From positions 1 through 30,000 of the forward strand of contig JAHBMJ010000707.1 in the NCBI GenBank assembly GCA_018398765.1: a stretch of DNA of 30,000 bases. The letters run 5' to 3'. This DNA is from Chromera velia (lineage: Eukaryota > Sar > Chromeraceae). Positions within the stretch are counted from its first letter, which is position 1. Each line of letters opens with the position of its first letter. The notes under the pieces were generated by a model that ran no database searches, had not been told where the DNA came from, and saw nothing but the letters and a program-made list of their open reading frames with translations. Shown here one piece after another: positions 29,559-30,000 of this stretch. A program made the position numbers and the translations under genes.

Positions 29559-30000
29559 GTAACAGACTGCATGGGAAAATAGAGAGGGAGAAAAAGTGAA
29601 GAGAGGGGAGAAGGCAAAAATGCTGGTGGAATATCCTTTCTCCTCTGCCGCTCTGCCAAGCCACCAGTCTGATCGAGTTGTTTGTCTGATCTGACCGTGC
29701 GCTGTTTACTTTCCATCTGTTCCGTTCTGCCTTTCGGTTGTGCCTTTCCTTCCAGGATGGGAAGAAAAATGTCCCCCTCTCATTTGGACATTCTTCCTCA
29801 TTCTTAATTGCGTTCGTGTCTGAATTCGTCTCTCCCTTTCATCTGGCTGTCAGACAGAACGTCAGGCAGAGACCTCTGCTGCTTCTCGATCCCGTTTCTC
29901 TCTCTCTCTATCTGACTCTGTGCCTGTAGAGAGAATGTGCGTCTAAGATGGTTTTGTTGCGTCGACCGTCGTCGCTCTCTAGGTATGAGGTCTCTCTCTT
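29559..30000 (+). other. UTP21 intron or 3' coding region, unresolved
   Basis: After the donor GAAG|GTAACA at 29559 I could not place the next exon. An acceptor CCTTCCAG near 29756 gives frames that do not resemble the Utp21 C-terminal domain and soon stop. The remaining roughly 200-residue C-terminal domain is expected to the right of the window. Confidence 0.5.

Overview
The window is nuclear DNA of a protist with intron-rich genes, GC-rich and pyrimidine/purine-skewed low-complexity sequence, and very many (TG)n, (CT)n and tetranucleotide repeats. Protein content (an alveolate-like H2B, a UTP21 split over at least 12 exons, an endocytic adaptor with an alpha-adaptin appendage) and the APE-type LINE fit a photosynthetic relative of the apicomplexans (chromerid, for example Chromera). 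The lineage call is inference from style and has not been tested by phylogeny.

Left third (<1-9580, + strand): one long multi-exon gene whose 5' end lies outside the window. Splice phases can be followed from 520 to the stop at 9578-9580. In order it encodes a GAT-like helix, a Pro/Gln-rich hinge with DPF/DDF motifs, a coiled coil, and a complete alpha-adaptin-type appendage (sandwich plus platform) with the DPF/W-binding residues kept, then a Gly/Ser/Arg tail. No adaptin trunk is visible in the window. The domain set recalls GGA/TOM1-like adaptors fused to an alpha ear and, from memory, the VHS-plus-adaptin-ear protein KIC4 of the Plasmodium Kelch13 compartment. This is the most interesting object in the window.

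Middle (9581-20700): a pyrimidine-rich tract, an island of different composition ending in a (TGA)n tail, and a large decayed APE-type LINE on the minus strand (about 20594 down to 12420). The LINE has a 5' leader, a fragmented ORF1 ending in a CCCC zinc motif, an intact-looking endonuclease, the start of a reverse transcriptase, and a deletion that removes the RT catalytic core. A second copy of the 5' leader (11606-11980) and a 105-110 bp repeat present at 11175 and 20594 flank the element.

Right third (20950-30000): an intronless histone H2B gene on the minus strand with a candidate histone 3' stem-loop, then, divergently across a 658 bp AT-rich spacer, the UTP21/WDR36 gene on the plus strand, followed through 12 exons to 29558 and continuing beyond the window.

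The two spliced genes share intron habits: donors are often GTCAGT or embedded in (GTCA/GTGA)n repeats, and acceptors often sit just downstream of (TG)n or (CT)n microsatellites. There is no operon logic; the genes are unrelated neighbours (endocytosis, chromatin, ribosome biogenesis).
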